From: an uncultured Christensenellaceae bacterium
Lineage (GTDB): Bacteria; Bacillota; Clostridia; Christensenellales; Pumilibacteraceae
Direction: 5' to 3'
DNA length: 64,000 nt
Assembly: GCA_910587025.1 (NCBI GenBank)
Contig: CAJUKR010000003.1
Location: 4,053 to 68,052 of the forward strand
A program made the position numbers and the translations under genes. The notes under the pieces are model-generated. The model saw only the letters and a list, made by a program, of their open reading frames with translations. It did not search any database and was not told the DNA's origin. Below are positions 27,921 through 36,579 of this stretch, piece after piece. How positions within the stretch are numbered: position 1 is the first letter of the stretch; each line of letters opens with the position of its first letter.

Positions 27921-29111
27921 ATGGAAAAAAGAAAATCAAGAATATTCGGTATTTTGTTATCCGTTATTACAATTATTTGTTGCATGGTCGCATTCTCCGC
28001 GTGCGGCGAAGATCCCGTAGATCCTCCTCCCGGATCGCAGCATGACCACACGTATTCTTCGGACTGGTCGAAAGACGATACGGATCATTGGCACGCCGCG
28101 ACCTGCGAGCATACGACCGAAAAGAAGGATAAAGCGTCGCATGATACGACAGGCGAAGGCGGTTCGTGCTCGGTCTGCGGTTACGCTCCCGCGGTGCACG
28201 AACATACGTACAATATGGACGCATGGACGATAGGCGCGGACACGCACTGGCATGCCGCGACCTGCGAACATACCGAAGAAAAAGCGGATGAAGTCGCGCA
28301 TAACTACGGTTCGGTCGGTACGAACAAGGAATTTACCTGTTCGATCTGCGGCTACATAAAACCCCATACTCACAATTATGAAGCAAAATACGAGTATACG
28401 ACCGTAACTCACTGGCAGAAGGCAACATGCTGTAAGGATCCCGAAGAGAGATATACTTCGATCGCAAAACACGATACGTCGGGCGCAGACGGTAAATGTT
28501 CCGTTTGCGGATATGTCGAAAGTTGGAATTACAGCGGAGACGATTGTATCGTATGTGCGGATTGCGGCGGATGTCTCAGAGAGGACGGCGGCGCGCATGC
28601 CGAGAAAGCGGGGCACAAGAAGTGCGGCGACGGACTCAAAGTAAACGAATTCGAGGCAGAAGATGCCGTTCTGAAAGACGGCGCTTGGCCCGCCGGATTG
28701 TCGAACAGTAAAAAATATATGTGCACGTATCTCAGCGGTGTTCGCGGAAGCGGCGGCGTAGGCGTCACATACAACATTTCGTCGAGCAAGGAATGCACTG
28801 TGACCCTGAGAGTATGTTGCGGCAACGGTACCGACGGCGGTAAGTTTACCGATGAAATGAGCGTGCTCGTAAACGGCACGAGAATGGATTCGGGCGCTCT
28901 TATCGCACACAATACCAGAGGAACCGAGGACGCTAAGTGCTCGTTTGCATGGCTTACTATCGGTTGCATCAAACTGAGTGCGGGCGATAATCAGATCAGA
29001 ATTATCGCTCAGGGCAAGGAGGGCGGCACAAACCTGGACAAGATAGCGCTTCTTACCGCTTCCGACGTTACGCTTACTTTCGAGAAAACCGACAATTCGT
29101 CCAAATTCTGA
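27921..29111 (+). CDS. Lipoprotein with three His/Cys repeats and a C-terminal CBM-like domain
   Basis: 396 residues. The lipobox FSAC lies about 25 residues in, followed by GEDPVDPPPGS. Three repeats of about 50 residues then follow, each with H-x-H-x-Y near its start, HW-x-x-ATC in the middle and C-x-VCGY or C-x-ICGY at its end. The third is diverged. A further CADCGGC cluster follows. The last 150 residues (VNEFEAEDAVLKDG onward, ending NLDKIALLTA) resemble a CBM6/35-type carbohydrate-binding module. Likely a surface binding protein. It lies 32 bases after the GH3 gene with its own AAAGGAAGG site and ends before a terminator, so it should act with that enzyme. The start at 27921 is set by the ribosome site. 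Confidence 0.78.
   Translation: MEKRKSRIFGILLSVITIICCMVAFSACGEDPVDPPPGSQHDHTYSSDWSKDDTDHWHAATCEHTTEKKDKASHDTTGEGGSCSVCGYAPAVHEHTYNMDAWTIGADTHWHAATCEHTEEKADEVAHNYGSVGTNKEFTCSICGYIKPHTHNYEAKYEYTTVTHWQKATCCKDPEERYTSIAKHDTSGADGKCSVCGYVESWNYSGDDCIVCADCGGCLREDGGAHAEKAGHKKCGDGLKVNEFEAEDAVLKDGAWPAGLSNSKKYMCTYLSGVRGSGGVGVTYNISSSKECTVTLRVCCGNGTDGGKFTDEMSVLVNGTRMDSGALIAHNTRGTEDAKCSFAWLTIGCIKLSAGDNQIRIIAQGKEGGTNLDKIALLTASDVTLTFEKTDNSSKF
28041..28523 (+). repeat. Three coding repeats of the His/Cys type
   Basis: Three consecutive units of about 52-56 codons. Conserved positions are H-x-H, HWHAATCEHT (units 1 and 2; HWQKATC in unit 3) and C-[ST]-[VI]-CGY. Many paired Cys and His suggest metal binding or disulfide-stabilised surface modules. 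Confidence 0.8.
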
Positions 29112-29200
29112 TAAGGTAGAAAGTATAATTCCCGTCTTACGGAAATCGGGTTGCGGCGACCGAAAAGGTTGTTTCGAAAACGGTTTACGTTTGCTCATAA

Positions 29201-29230
29201 AGCACAGGCGACAAGCCTGTGCTTTTTTTT
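29201..29230 (+). terminator. Terminator after the CBM lipoprotein
   Basis: AGCACAGGC (29201-29209), loop GACAA, GCCTGTGCT (29215-29223), then T-run to 29230. Confidence 0.92.
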
Positions 29231-29264
29231 GTGTTATTTTACGGACAAAATGAACGATAAGCCC

Positions 29265-29301
29265 GTCAAACGTTTGACAACCGGGGGGGGTAGTATACAA
29301 T
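29265..29301 (+). promoter_or_regulatory. Promoter with perfect palindrome and G8 tract before the ABC transporter
   Basis: The 14-bp perfect palindrome GTCAAACGTTTGAC (29265-29278) overlaps the -35 box TTGACA (29274-29279). Eight G in a row follow at 29283-29290. TACAAT (29296-29301) gives a 16-bp spacer. The layout matches the LytTR operon promoter at 22367-22404. Confidence 0.75.
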
Positions 29302-29344
29302 GACTTCGTATAAGTAAATTATATTATTATAAGGAGATGATACT

Positions 29345-32300
29345 ATGTTATCTGTGAAAGATCTCGTCAAGGTCTATAAGACCAAAGGCGGAACGGAAGT
29401 CAGGGCGCTCGACGGCGTTACCGTCGATTTCCCGGAAAAAGGCATGGTATTCCTGTTGGGACGAAGCGGCTCGGGTAAATCTACTTTACTGAACGTCGCC
29501 GGCGGTCTCGACAAACCCGACAGCGGCGAAGTAATCGTCAAAGGCAAGAGCAGTAAGGATTTTTCCGGCTCCGACTTCGACAGTTACCGCAATACGTTCG
29601 TCGGTTTTGTCTTTCAGGAATACAATATCTTAAACGAGTTCAACATCGAGCAGAATATCGCGCTTGCGCTTCAGCTTCAGGGCAAGAAGAACGATAAAGC
29701 GGCGGTAAACGCTCTTCTCGAGCAAGTCGACCTCGTGGGAATGGGCAAGCGAAAGCCGAACACTCTGTCCGGCGGTCAGAAGCAGAGAGTCGCGATAGCC
29801 AGAGCGCTCATAAAAGAGCCCGAAATAATCATGGCGGACGAGCCTACGGGCGCGCTCGACTCGAATACGGGTAAACAGGTGCTCGATACTCTCAAAAAGC
29901 TGTCCGAAACCAAACTCGTCATTATCGTTTCCCACGACCGTGAGTTTGCGGAACAGTACGGCGACCGCGTAATAGAACTCAAGGACGGCAAAATACTTTC
30001 CGATTCGTCCAAGGCTTACGCCGCGCCTACGGCTGTGAGCGCGAACGTCAACGCGATAGGCGAAGACACCGTACGCGTAAAGGACTGGGGCAAGCTCACG
30101 CAGGAAGAGTTCAACAGCATTTATACGATGTTGAAAGGCAAAGGCGGCGAAGTCATAATCACGTCGTCCGAGTCGGATATGCCCGCGGTAAAACGCGCGT
30201 GCAAGATAACCGACGACGGCAAACGCGAATATTTTAAGGATACCGCGCCCGGATCGGTAGAAACGAAATCTTACGACGGTTCGAAAACCAAATTCATAAA
30301 GTCGCATCTTCCCGTCGGTCATGCCGTAAAGATGGGTGCGAGCGGACTTAAGACCAAACCGATACGTCTGTTCTTTACCATACTTATTTCGATCATTTCG
30401 TTCACGATGTTCGGCGTGCTTTCGACGATGATGATGTACGATTCGGTATATTCTATCTCCGAAGCGTTGAGAGGCACGGGATATTCCACCGCTATGCTCG
30501 AGAAAACTTATCATGTGGTGCAAAACGAATACCGTGTGGACTCGAACGGCAACCGCGAACTTCAATACACCAGCGAAAACGATATTACCGATCGCATAAG
30601 TGCGGAAGAACTTGCGGCAATGAACGATAACGGCCGCAACATAAAATTCGCGGGAGTATTCGGCAAGAGCAATTATTCTTACAACAACTATCTCGGCAAT
30701 CAGTCCTCTTCGTCGGACGGAGCGCAGAAGTATTATCCGAGCTCGGATTTCATAGGTTTCTCCGATTGCGGCGAAACGTTTATGTCCGCAAATAATTTCG
30801 TAAAACTTGCGGGAGATTATCCGACCGAAGCGAACGAAATAGCCGTTTCCGAGTACGTCTACAATCAATTCAAAGACAAAGGTTTCAGAAGCACGAACGG
30901 TTCGTTGGTTCAGATCACCGATTACGATAAACTTATCGGAATGGAATTGAACGTATTTAACAGCTATTACGACAACGGTAATGCTCTGAAAATCGTCGGA
31001 ATTTACAACGTCGGCGATTTGTCGAAATACAAAAGCATACTCGACGGTACGTATGCGGACAAGAACTCGAAAGAGTATAAGGTATTGGAAGCCGAATGCC
31101 GCGACGAAATAGCCCACGGTTTCCATTCGTTGGCTTTCGTTTCGGATACGTTCTACGACAAGCACTCTTCGACGCTCACGGGCGGAAGCTCGAAGTATAT
31201 AGAGACTCGTCATATGTACGGTGTCCGCGCAAGATCGGAGAAGGACGATTATTACAACGAAAATATTTCCGAATATGATATGTGTTCGTATTATTCGGAA
31301 AAAACCGTAAGAAACAATGCGAGCGAGTTTACCGTTTATTCGAAAGACGGTACGCTCATAGATTGCGGTGATTTTTCTTTGGGCGAAAACGATGCGTATA
31401 TAAATATTCGATATCTTTCGAATGCGGCAAGATCGTTGGCGAATGCCAGTCGCAATATGGAGCGGTTTTACGATAATGACGGCAATGTAGTTTACGACGC
31501 GCGCGACGGTTGGAGCGAGGAGTCGTCGGGATTCTGGACGAATTACGCCGGAGACGTATCATTTACCGAGGTGCCCGGTTATGTTTATGCGGAAGAGCGA
31601 GAGATGTATATCCATAAAAACGGAGACTCCGCATCGTATTTCGATATCATAAATATGTACGAGCAGCGCGAATGCTATATGGATAGAAACGGCGAATATA
31701 CAAGCATTCGTCCCGACGTCGATCATTTGCTTTACGGAAATTACGGTACGTATTATTCGGACGGCAACGGCAATTATTCGACGGAGAGAAAGGACGGTTG
31801 GGAAGAGCTGAACGGCGATTACTATCATCTCGGGTCGGATAGCTCCGTCGATCCCGGAACGGTTTACGTGGAGATTAAGGACGGATATTATGTCGGCGAT
31901 GTTTATCTTTTCGTGAATGTCAACGATCCTACCGAAATCGTCGGAGATCGGTTTGACAACTGGCGTTCGATCAACGGATATTACGTATATGCGGATGGCA
32001 GAATGAGCTCTTTTATAGAGGACGGTTACAACTCTCGGGGTTCTTTCTACTTCGATTCGGATACCGGGGAATTGTCGCTCGAGTATAAAAACGGTTATGA
32101 AAATTATAACGGCTTTTATATCGACGAAGAAGGAAACGCATCGGTTGATTATCCCGAAAACGGCGATTACACCTATAAGAAAGGAATATATATCAATGCC
32201 GACGGTGATCTGTCGTTTACGAAAAAGCCGGGATACGTTTTCCGTTCCGAATGGTTTTACAATTCGGAAGAACACAGAGTATTATTTGCCAAAAAGTATT

Positions 32301-33313
32301 ACGGATGCTACGTAAACGATTCGACGGGCAAAAAGGGCATGGATCCGGCTTACGCTTTGTCGTATGACGGTTCGACTTGGGTTTCGTACCGCGATCTTAA
32401 TCGGGACTTCGGCGACGCCGTAGACAGACTTCTGAATACGACGGGAGATAACTACGGCGAACCGAACGACGCGGGAACTCTGAATGACGGCGATATCGCA
32501 TTTATCGTAAATCGAATCGAAGAAGACTGGTCGACATGGAAACCCGACGACGATAAAGTTTTACCCGAAAAGTTTTATATACGAAATCGTAATAACTCGG
32601 AAAAAGAGCTTGATATAAAGGGATACTATGTCGTTCACGATTCGGGTAGCTACGAAACTTTGATACTTTCGTCTTCGTTCGCTTCTTCGTTCTCAGTTTT
32701 TCCTTCGCCGGATTATTACGAATGGGAAACGGAATATGTGACCGATTACGTTGCGCCCGCGAATTTGAAATACAACTATATCATAGCCGGATCCGCATCG
32801 CTTGCCGACGACATATACTTTATGCTCGAAGATAAGCCCAACTCGATTTCGTATAAGATGTACGGAAATACGGTGTACAGCGACGCAAAGATGGCGATAA
32901 ATATGATCGAAACGATGTCGATCGTATTCCTGATTATCGGACTTGTTATGGCGGTACTGTCCGCGCTCATGCTCTTCAATTTCATTTCCACTTCCATTTC
33001 GGTAAAGAGGAAGGAGATCGGAGTACTGCGCGCCGTCGGTGCGAGAGGGACGGACGTGTTCAAGATTTTCTTTGCCGAGGCTTTCATCATCGCGATGATA
33101 TGCTTCGTCATTTCCGCGATCGCGAGCGGCGTGCTTTGTATCGTACTCAACGGAGTATTCGCCGGAGCGATAAATCTTTCTGTGCTGAATTACGGTTCGG
33201 TACAGATATTGCTGATTCTCGGCATATCCGTCGTCGTCGCGTTTGTCGCGACTATCCTGCCCGTATTCTTCGCGGCGAAGAAACCGCCCGTAGAATCCAT
33301 ACGAGCACTGTAA
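29345..33313 (+). CDS. Fused ABC transporter (ATPase plus FtsX/MacB-type permease) with large repeat-bearing outer region
   Basis: 1322-residue single-chain half-transporter of the MacB/FtsX class. ATPase domain (about 1-220): Walker A GRSGSGKST, signature LSGGQKQR, Walker B IIMADEPTGALD. After a cytoplasmic linker the first membrane helix is at about 339-365. A huge extracytoplasmic region (about 366-1180) follows, then three helices (about 1185-1210, 1240-1270, 1288-1310) with FtsX signature KRKEIGVLRAVGA. Residues about 705-990 are a run of Tyr/Gly/Asp-rich tandem repeats. MacB-type proteins couple ATP hydrolysis to mechanical work on surface or exported substrates rather than plain transport. 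AAGGAG site precedes ATG 29345. Promoter shared in design with the LytTR operon suggests control by that regulator. Confidence 0.92.
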   Translation: MLSVKDLVKVYKTKGGTEVRALDGVTVDFPEKGMVFLLGRSGSGKSTLLNVAGGLDKPDSGEVIVKGKSSKDFSGSDFDSYRNTFVGFVFQEYNILNEFNIEQNIALALQLQGKKNDKAAVNALLEQVDLVGMGKRKPNTLSGGQKQRVAIARALIKEPEIIMADEPTGALDSNTGKQVLDTLKKLSETKLVIIVSHDREFAEQYGDRVIELKDGKILSDSSKAYAAPTAVSANVNAIGEDTVRVKDWGKLTQEEFNSIYTMLKGKGGEVIITSSESDMPAVKRACKITDDGKREYFKDTAPGSVETKSYDGSKTKFIKSHLPVGHAVKMGASGLKTKPIRLFFTILISIISFTMFGVLSTMMMYDSVYSISEALRGTGYSTAMLEKTYHVVQNEYRVDSNGNRELQYTSENDITDRISAEELAAMNDNGRNIKFAGVFGKSNYSYNNYLGNQSSSSDGAQKYYPSSDFIGFSDCGETFMSANNFVKLAGDYPTEANEIAVSEYVYNQFKDKGFRSTNGSLVQITDYDKLIGMELNVFNSYYDNGNALKIVGIYNVGDLSKYKSILDGTYADKNSKEYKVLEAECRDEIAHGFHSLAFVSDTFYDKHSSTLTGGSSKYIETRHMYGVRARSEKDDYYNENISEYDMCSYYSEKTVRNNASEFTVYSKDGTLIDCGDFSLGENDAYINIRYLSNAARSLANASRNMERFYDNDGNVVYDARDGWSEESSGFWTNYAGDVSFTEVPGYVYAEEREMYIHKNGDSASYFDIINMYEQRECYMDRNGEYTSIRPDVDHLLYGNYGTYYSDGNGNYSTERKDGWEELNGDYYHLGSDSSVDPGTVYVEIKDGYYVGDVYLFVNVNDPTEIVGDRFDNWRSINGYYVYADGRMSSFIEDGYNSRGSFYFDSDTGELSLEYKNGYENYNGFYIDEEGNASVDYPENGDYTYKKGIYINADGDLSFTKKPGYVFRSEWFYNSEEHRVLFAKKYYGCYVNDSTGKKGMDPAYALSYDGSTWVSYRDLNRDFGDAVDRLLNTTGDNYGEPNDAGTLNDGDIAFIVNRIEEDWSTWKPDDDKVLPEKFYIRNRNNSEKELDIKGYYVVHDSGSYETLILSSSFASSFSVFPSPDYYEWETEYVTDYVAPANLKYNYIIAGSASLADDIYFMLEDKPNSISYKMYGNTVYSDAKMAINMIETMSIVFLIIGLVMAVLSALMLFNFISTSISVKRKEIGVLRAVGARGTDVFKIFFAEAFIIAMICFVISAIASGVLCIVLNGVFAGAINLSVLNYGSVQILLILGISVVVAFVATILPVFFAAKKPPVESIRAL
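31458..32320 (+). repeat. Tandem aromatic G-x-Y...D-G...G-Y repeats inside the ABC transporter
   Basis: About eleven units of 20-30 codons (protein residues about 705-990). The working pattern is [GRC]-x-[YF]-x-x-x-[DN]-G-x-x-x-x-x-x-[KREP]-[DNP]-G-[YW]. Examples are RFYDNDGNVVYDARDGW, GYYVYADGRMSSFIEDGY, GFYIDEEGNASVDYPENG and GIYINADGDLSFTKKPGY. The layout recalls the beta-hairpin repeats of choline- or glucan-binding proteins but is not the same motif. Confidence 0.75.
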
Positions 33314-33334
33314 TTCGCATAATACGGATTGTAA

Positions 33335-33371
33335 AACACCGTTCGGAATTCTTTTCGAACGGTGTTTTTTT
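33335..33371 (+). terminator. Terminator after the ABC transporter
   Basis: AACACCGTTCG (33335-33345), 10-base loop, CGAACGGTGTT (33356-33366), then T-run. Confidence 0.9.
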
Positions 33372-33421
33372 ACGAAAAATCGTATAAAACGAAAGAATAT
33401 GTCGGATTGTGTCGTTTTTTG

Positions 33422-33450
33422 TTGACTAAAACTACGTTATGCAATATAAT
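33422..33450 (+). promoter_or_regulatory. Promoter of the YwaF/TMEM164-like gene
   Basis: TTGACT (33422-33427), 17-bp spacer, TATAAT (33445-33450). The start ATG at 33461 is only 10 bases further, so the leader should be about 3-5 bases with no ribosome site. Confidence 0.8.
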
Positions 33451-33460
33451 AATATATGAT

Positions 33461-34219
33461 ATGAACGATTTTTGGAAAACTTCCGAAACGATAGAACCGG
33501 GTAAAGGTTGGCCGTTTTTTTCGCCGCCGCATTTTCTGTGGCTTGCGATATGCGTGTTTTTTATCGTTGCGGCAACGATCTCTTACGGTCGGTGCGGTGA
33601 AAAGGGAAGAAATATATGGCGTTTGGCACTGGGCATTTTCGTCGAAGTGAACACCGTTGCCGATCAGATATTTCTTATCGCGACGGGGCAGTGGAACCGT
33701 TTTCATCTTCCGCTTCATTTGTGTTGCTTCGGGGCGTTTATCGTGACTGCGCATGCGATTTTCCCGAAAAACAAAACTCTTGCGGGATTGACGTATGCGC
33801 TTTCTATGCCTGGCGCAGTGCTTGCTCTCGCGACTCCGAACTGGGCGAATCTGCCTTTCTGGAATTTTTCCGCTTTATTGAGCTGGACTTTCCATATAGT
33901 GTTGATCGCTTATCCGATCATGTTGATCGTGGGCGGGGGTTATCGCCCGTCGTTTAAGGATATACGCGCCACCGTTCCGATCATTCTCGGCGCGATCGCG
34001 ATAATATACGGACTCAATATTCTGATCGATACCGATTTCCTGTTCATCAACGGAGCGGACAGCGTCGGTTGGATGCATGCCGTATATCTCCTCATGGGCA
34101 GGTCGTATATAATTATATTCGTTGTCATTATGGCTGTGCTTTGGACGATCGAGTTTTTACCTTTTTCGCTTGTCAAACGTCATAGGATAAGGGCAAGGGC
34201 GGTAAAGAGTTCCGTATAG
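33461..34219 (+). CDS. YwaF / TMEM164-family integral membrane protein (TIGR02206)
   Basis: 252 residues with about six to seven hydrophobic helices. Conserved features seen are LPLHLCCFGAF (His and Cys in a helix) and SWTFHIVLIAYP (His). In human TMEM164, a relative, a Cys and a His at comparable places are needed for acyl-transfer to ether phospholipids, so a lipid acyltransferase role is possible but not shown for bacterial members. The ATG at 33461 follows the -10 box by 10 bases with no Shine-Dalgarno, so translation of a nearly leaderless mRNA is predicted. Monocistronic, ending at a bidirectional terminator facing dapA. Confidence 0.82.
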   Translation: MNDFWKTSETIEPGKGWPFFSPPHFLWLAICVFFIVAATISYGRCGEKGRNIWRLALGIFVEVNTVADQIFLIATGQWNRFHLPLHLCCFGAFIVTAHAIFPKNKTLAGLTYALSMPGAVLALATPNWANLPFWNFSALLSWTFHIVLIAYPIMLIVGGGYRPSFKDIRATVPIILGAIAIIYGLNILIDTDFLFINGADSVGWMHAVYLLMGRSYIIIFVVIMAVLWTIEFLPFSLVKRHRIRARAVKSSV

Positions 34220-34233
34220 AAAATTCCGTAAAT

Positions 34234-34266
34234 AAAAAAACCCGAACGGTATCGTTCGGGTTTTTT
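34234..34266. terminator. Bidirectional terminator between the YwaF-like gene and dapA
   Basis: A-run, CCCGAACG (34241-34248), GTAT loop, CGTTCGGG (34253-34260), T-run: usable from both strands. Confidence 0.9.
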
Positions 34267-34278
34267 GCGTTCGGTGCT

Positions 34279-35160
34279 TTATTTCAATATACCGAGGTCT
34301 TTCATGATGCCCTTAAGCTGCTTTGCGTGATCCGGTTCCATTTCCGTGAGCGGAAGGCGGGGTTTGCCCGCTTTTATTCCGATAAACTCGAGCGCTTTTT
34401 TCGTCGGTATGGGATTGACTTCCATGAACAGCGCTTTTGCGAGCGGATCGAGCCGATACGACAGCTCGCGCGCTTCGTCGAATTTGTTTGCAAAGCAGGC
34501 GTCCGTAATCTTTTTCATTTCGGCGGGGCATACGTTTGCGACTACGGAAACGACGCCGACCGCTCCGAGCGCCATGAGGAATACGGTATAACTGTCGTTA
34601 CCGCTGTAAACGTCCAGCTTTCCGCGGCACTCGCGGCACATTGCGAGCAGGTCGTCTATGTTCTCGCTCGCATCCTTTATCGCGACTATGTTCTTGTGCT
34701 CGGAGAGCTTTACGGCAGTCGCGGGGGATATCCTGAGCCCCGTACGCGTCGGTACGTTGTACAACATGACGGGTACGGAAACCGCGTCTGCGATCGCGGT
34801 ATAATGAGCGATGAGACCGTTCTGCGTACATTTGTTATAGTACGGCGTGACTACGAGCAGTCCGTCCGCGCCCTCGGCTTCGGCGATTTTGCTCATTTTC
34901 ACGGCGTTCGCGGTATTATTGCTGCCTGTGCCGATAATGACCGGTACGCGGCGGTTTACGGTCTTGACCGCAAATTTGAACATCTCTATGCGCTCCTCTT
35001 CCGTCATGGTCGAAGGCTCGCCCGTCGTGCCGCCTACGATGACCGCGTCTGCGCCGCCGGAGATTACGTGTTCGAGCAGTTTGCCGTATTCGTCGAAGTT
35101 GATTCCGTTTTCCGTCATCGGCGTGACGAGAGCAACGCCGACCCCCTTAAAAATACTCAT
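34279..35160 (-). CDS. dapA: 4-hydroxy-tetrahydrodipicolinate synthase
   Basis: 293-residue enzyme condensing pyruvate with aspartate semialdehyde, the first committed step to lysine and diaminopimelate. Family motifs are GGTTGEPSTMTEEER (phosphate-like and catalytic Thr pair), MLYNVPTRTG (Tyr) and IVAIKDASEN (Schiff-base Lys). An AGAGGA site precedes the ATG. It lies about 50 bases after asd on the same strand with no terminator between, so both are presumably under the lysine riboswitch upstream of asd. The third pathway gene, dapB, is far away at 58704. Confidence 0.98.
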   Translation of the reverse strand: MSIFKGVGVALVTPMTENGINFDEYGKLLEHVISGGADAVIVGGTTGEPSTMTEEERIEMFKFAVKTVNRRVPVIIGTGSNNTANAVKMSKIAEAEGADGLLVVTPYYNKCTQNGLIAHYTAIADAVSVPVMLYNVPTRTGLRISPATAVKLSEHKNIVAIKDASENIDDLLAMCRECRGKLDVYSGNDSYTVFLMALGAVGVVSVVANVCPAEMKKITDACFANKFDEARELSYRLDPLAKALFMEVNPIPTKKALEFIGIKAGKPRLPLTEMEPDHAKQLKGIMKDLGILK

Positions 35161-35210
35161 TGTTTTATTCCTCTTTGTTATAATTTATATGCGTTTGATC
35201 CGTTCCGTGT

Positions 35211-36239
35211 TTATCTCTTGCACATGCGGTCTATGAAAAGCTGCGCGATCTGAACGGCGTTGGTCGCCGCGCCCTTACGGATGTTGTCGGCGACTACCCA
35301 CATGTTGATACCGCTTTCTACGGTATAGTCCTTACGGATTCTTCCGACGTACACTTCGTCGTGATCGGTCGCTTGAAGCGCGGTGGGGTAGACGTGGTTT
35401 GCGGGATCGTCCATTACGACGATGCCCGGCGTCTTTGCCAGTACTTCGCGTACGGCTTCGGGCGTGGCAGGCTTTTCGAATTCGACGTTGATGGATTCGC
35501 TGTGTCCGTAATAAACGGGAACGCGTACGCACGTCGCCGTGACTTTGATATCGGGCGCGTGAAGTATCTTGTGCGTTTCGTCGATCATTTTCTGTTCTTC
35601 TTTATAGTATCCGTTGTCGAGCAGAACGTCGATCTCGGGTATGCAGTTGCCTGCGATGGGGTGAGGGAACTTCTGCGGTATCGGCATACATGCGCCTTCG
35701 CTTTCGGCTTTAACTCCCGCTTCGAGGTCTGCGTAACCTTTTACGCCCGCGCCGGAAACAGCCTGGAACGTCGTGTAGATAACTCGCTTGATACCGAAAG
35801 CCTTATGTAAAGGATCGAGCGCGACCATTGCCTGAATGGTCGAGCAGTTTGGATTGGCGATAATTCCCTTGGGATGATCGAATGCGTCCTCGGGATTGAC
35901 TTCGGGAACGACGAGGGGTACGTTTTCGTCCATGCGCCAAAATGCCGAGTTATCGATTACGATACCGCCCGCGGCAGCGAACATGGGCGAGTAGATACCG
36001 CTCGCTTTGCCGCCCGCGCTCATGATGACGATTTCGGGTCTGTACTTGTTGATGTTTTCTTCGGTCGTTTCTATAACGGTATATTTCTTGCCGCAATACT
36101 CGATCTCGCTTCCCGCGCTCTTTGCCGAAGCGAACGGCATAAGTTCGCCGACCGGGAACTTTCTCTCGGCGAGAACCTGTAACATTTTTCTGCCGACCAT
36201 ACCGGTCGCGCCTACGACAGCCACTTTGAACTGTTTCAT
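35211..36239 (-). CDS. asd: Aspartate-semialdehyde dehydrogenase
   Basis: 342-residue NADP-dependent enzyme reducing aspartyl phosphate to aspartate semialdehyde. VAVVGATGMVGRKML at the N-terminus is the nucleotide fold, NPNCSTIQAM holds the active-site Cys, and SESINVEFEKP lies in the C-terminal domain. The start ATG (complement of 36237-36239) has a CGGAGGAA site; a longer in-frame reading runs into the riboswitch terminator and is rejected. First gene of asd-dapA. Confidence 0.97.
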   Translation of the reverse strand: MKQFKVAVVGATGMVGRKMLQVLAERKFPVGELMPFASAKSAGSEIEYCGKKYTVIETTEENINKYRPEIVIMSAGGKASGIYSPMFAAAGGIVIDNSAFWRMDENVPLVVPEVNPEDAFDHPKGIIANPNCSTIQAMVALDPLHKAFGIKRVIYTTFQAVSGAGVKGYADLEAGVKAESEGACMPIPQKFPHPIAGNCIPEIDVLLDNGYYKEEQKMIDETHKILHAPDIKVTATCVRVPVYYGHSESINVEFEKPATPEAVREVLAKTPGIVVMDDPANHVYPTALQATDHDEVYVGRIRKDYTVESGINMWVVADNIRKGAATNAVQIAQLFIDRMCKR

Positions 36240-36492
36240 ATATTCCTCCGAATAAAAAATAAAAATACCTTGTCGTATTCCGACAAGGTGCATACCGTAA
36301 ACGATAGATCAATGCACTCCATACCGCCTTCGGTATGACAGTCGCGTAGCTCTTAATCTTCCGCGACCGACCGCGCCCGCCGTCCGCACGGCTTCCGCGA
36401 TCTCGGCGACGATGCCCTTTCGCCTGCACGCCCCTGCGGAAGGTTTGTTGTGCCTGCGGCTACTGATGCTCGACGCTCCTCATCGAAATTGC
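36240..36492 (-). promoter_or_regulatory. Lysine riboswitch (L box) upstream of asd-dapA
   Basis: On the minus strand the conserved blocks appear in order: GATGAGGAGCG, ATCAGTAGCC, AAAGGGCATCGTCGCCGAG, GACTGTCATACCG and TATGGAGTGCATTGATC (about 36486 down to 36303). A terminator follows: ACCTTGTCG/CGACAAGGT (36267-36275 with 36281-36289) with a T-rich tail to about 36252. Lysine binding should favour termination and shut off asd-dapA. It occupies the long gap before asd. Confidence 0.95.
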
Positions 36493-36498
36493 AACAAG

Positions 36499-36527
36499 AT
36501 AATAGCACATTAAAGATTGGTTGTCAA
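36499..36527 (-). promoter_or_regulatory. Promoter of the lysine-riboswitch transcript
   Basis: Minus strand TTGACA (36522-36527), 17-bp spacer, TATTAT (36499-36504). Confidence 0.88.
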
Positions 36528-36538
36528 GCTGTTTTTAC

Positions 36539-36568
36539 TTGCTTTTCTCTTTTATTTTATGATATAAC
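36539..36568 (+). promoter_or_regulatory. Candidate promoter of the small membrane protein gene at 36580
   Basis: TTGCTT (36539-36544), 18-bp spacer, TATAAC (36563-36568). The start ATG follows 11 bases later and no ribosome site is seen. Divergent from the lysine-riboswitch promoter. Confidence 0.5.
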
Positions 36569-36579
36569 ATATAGTAAGT

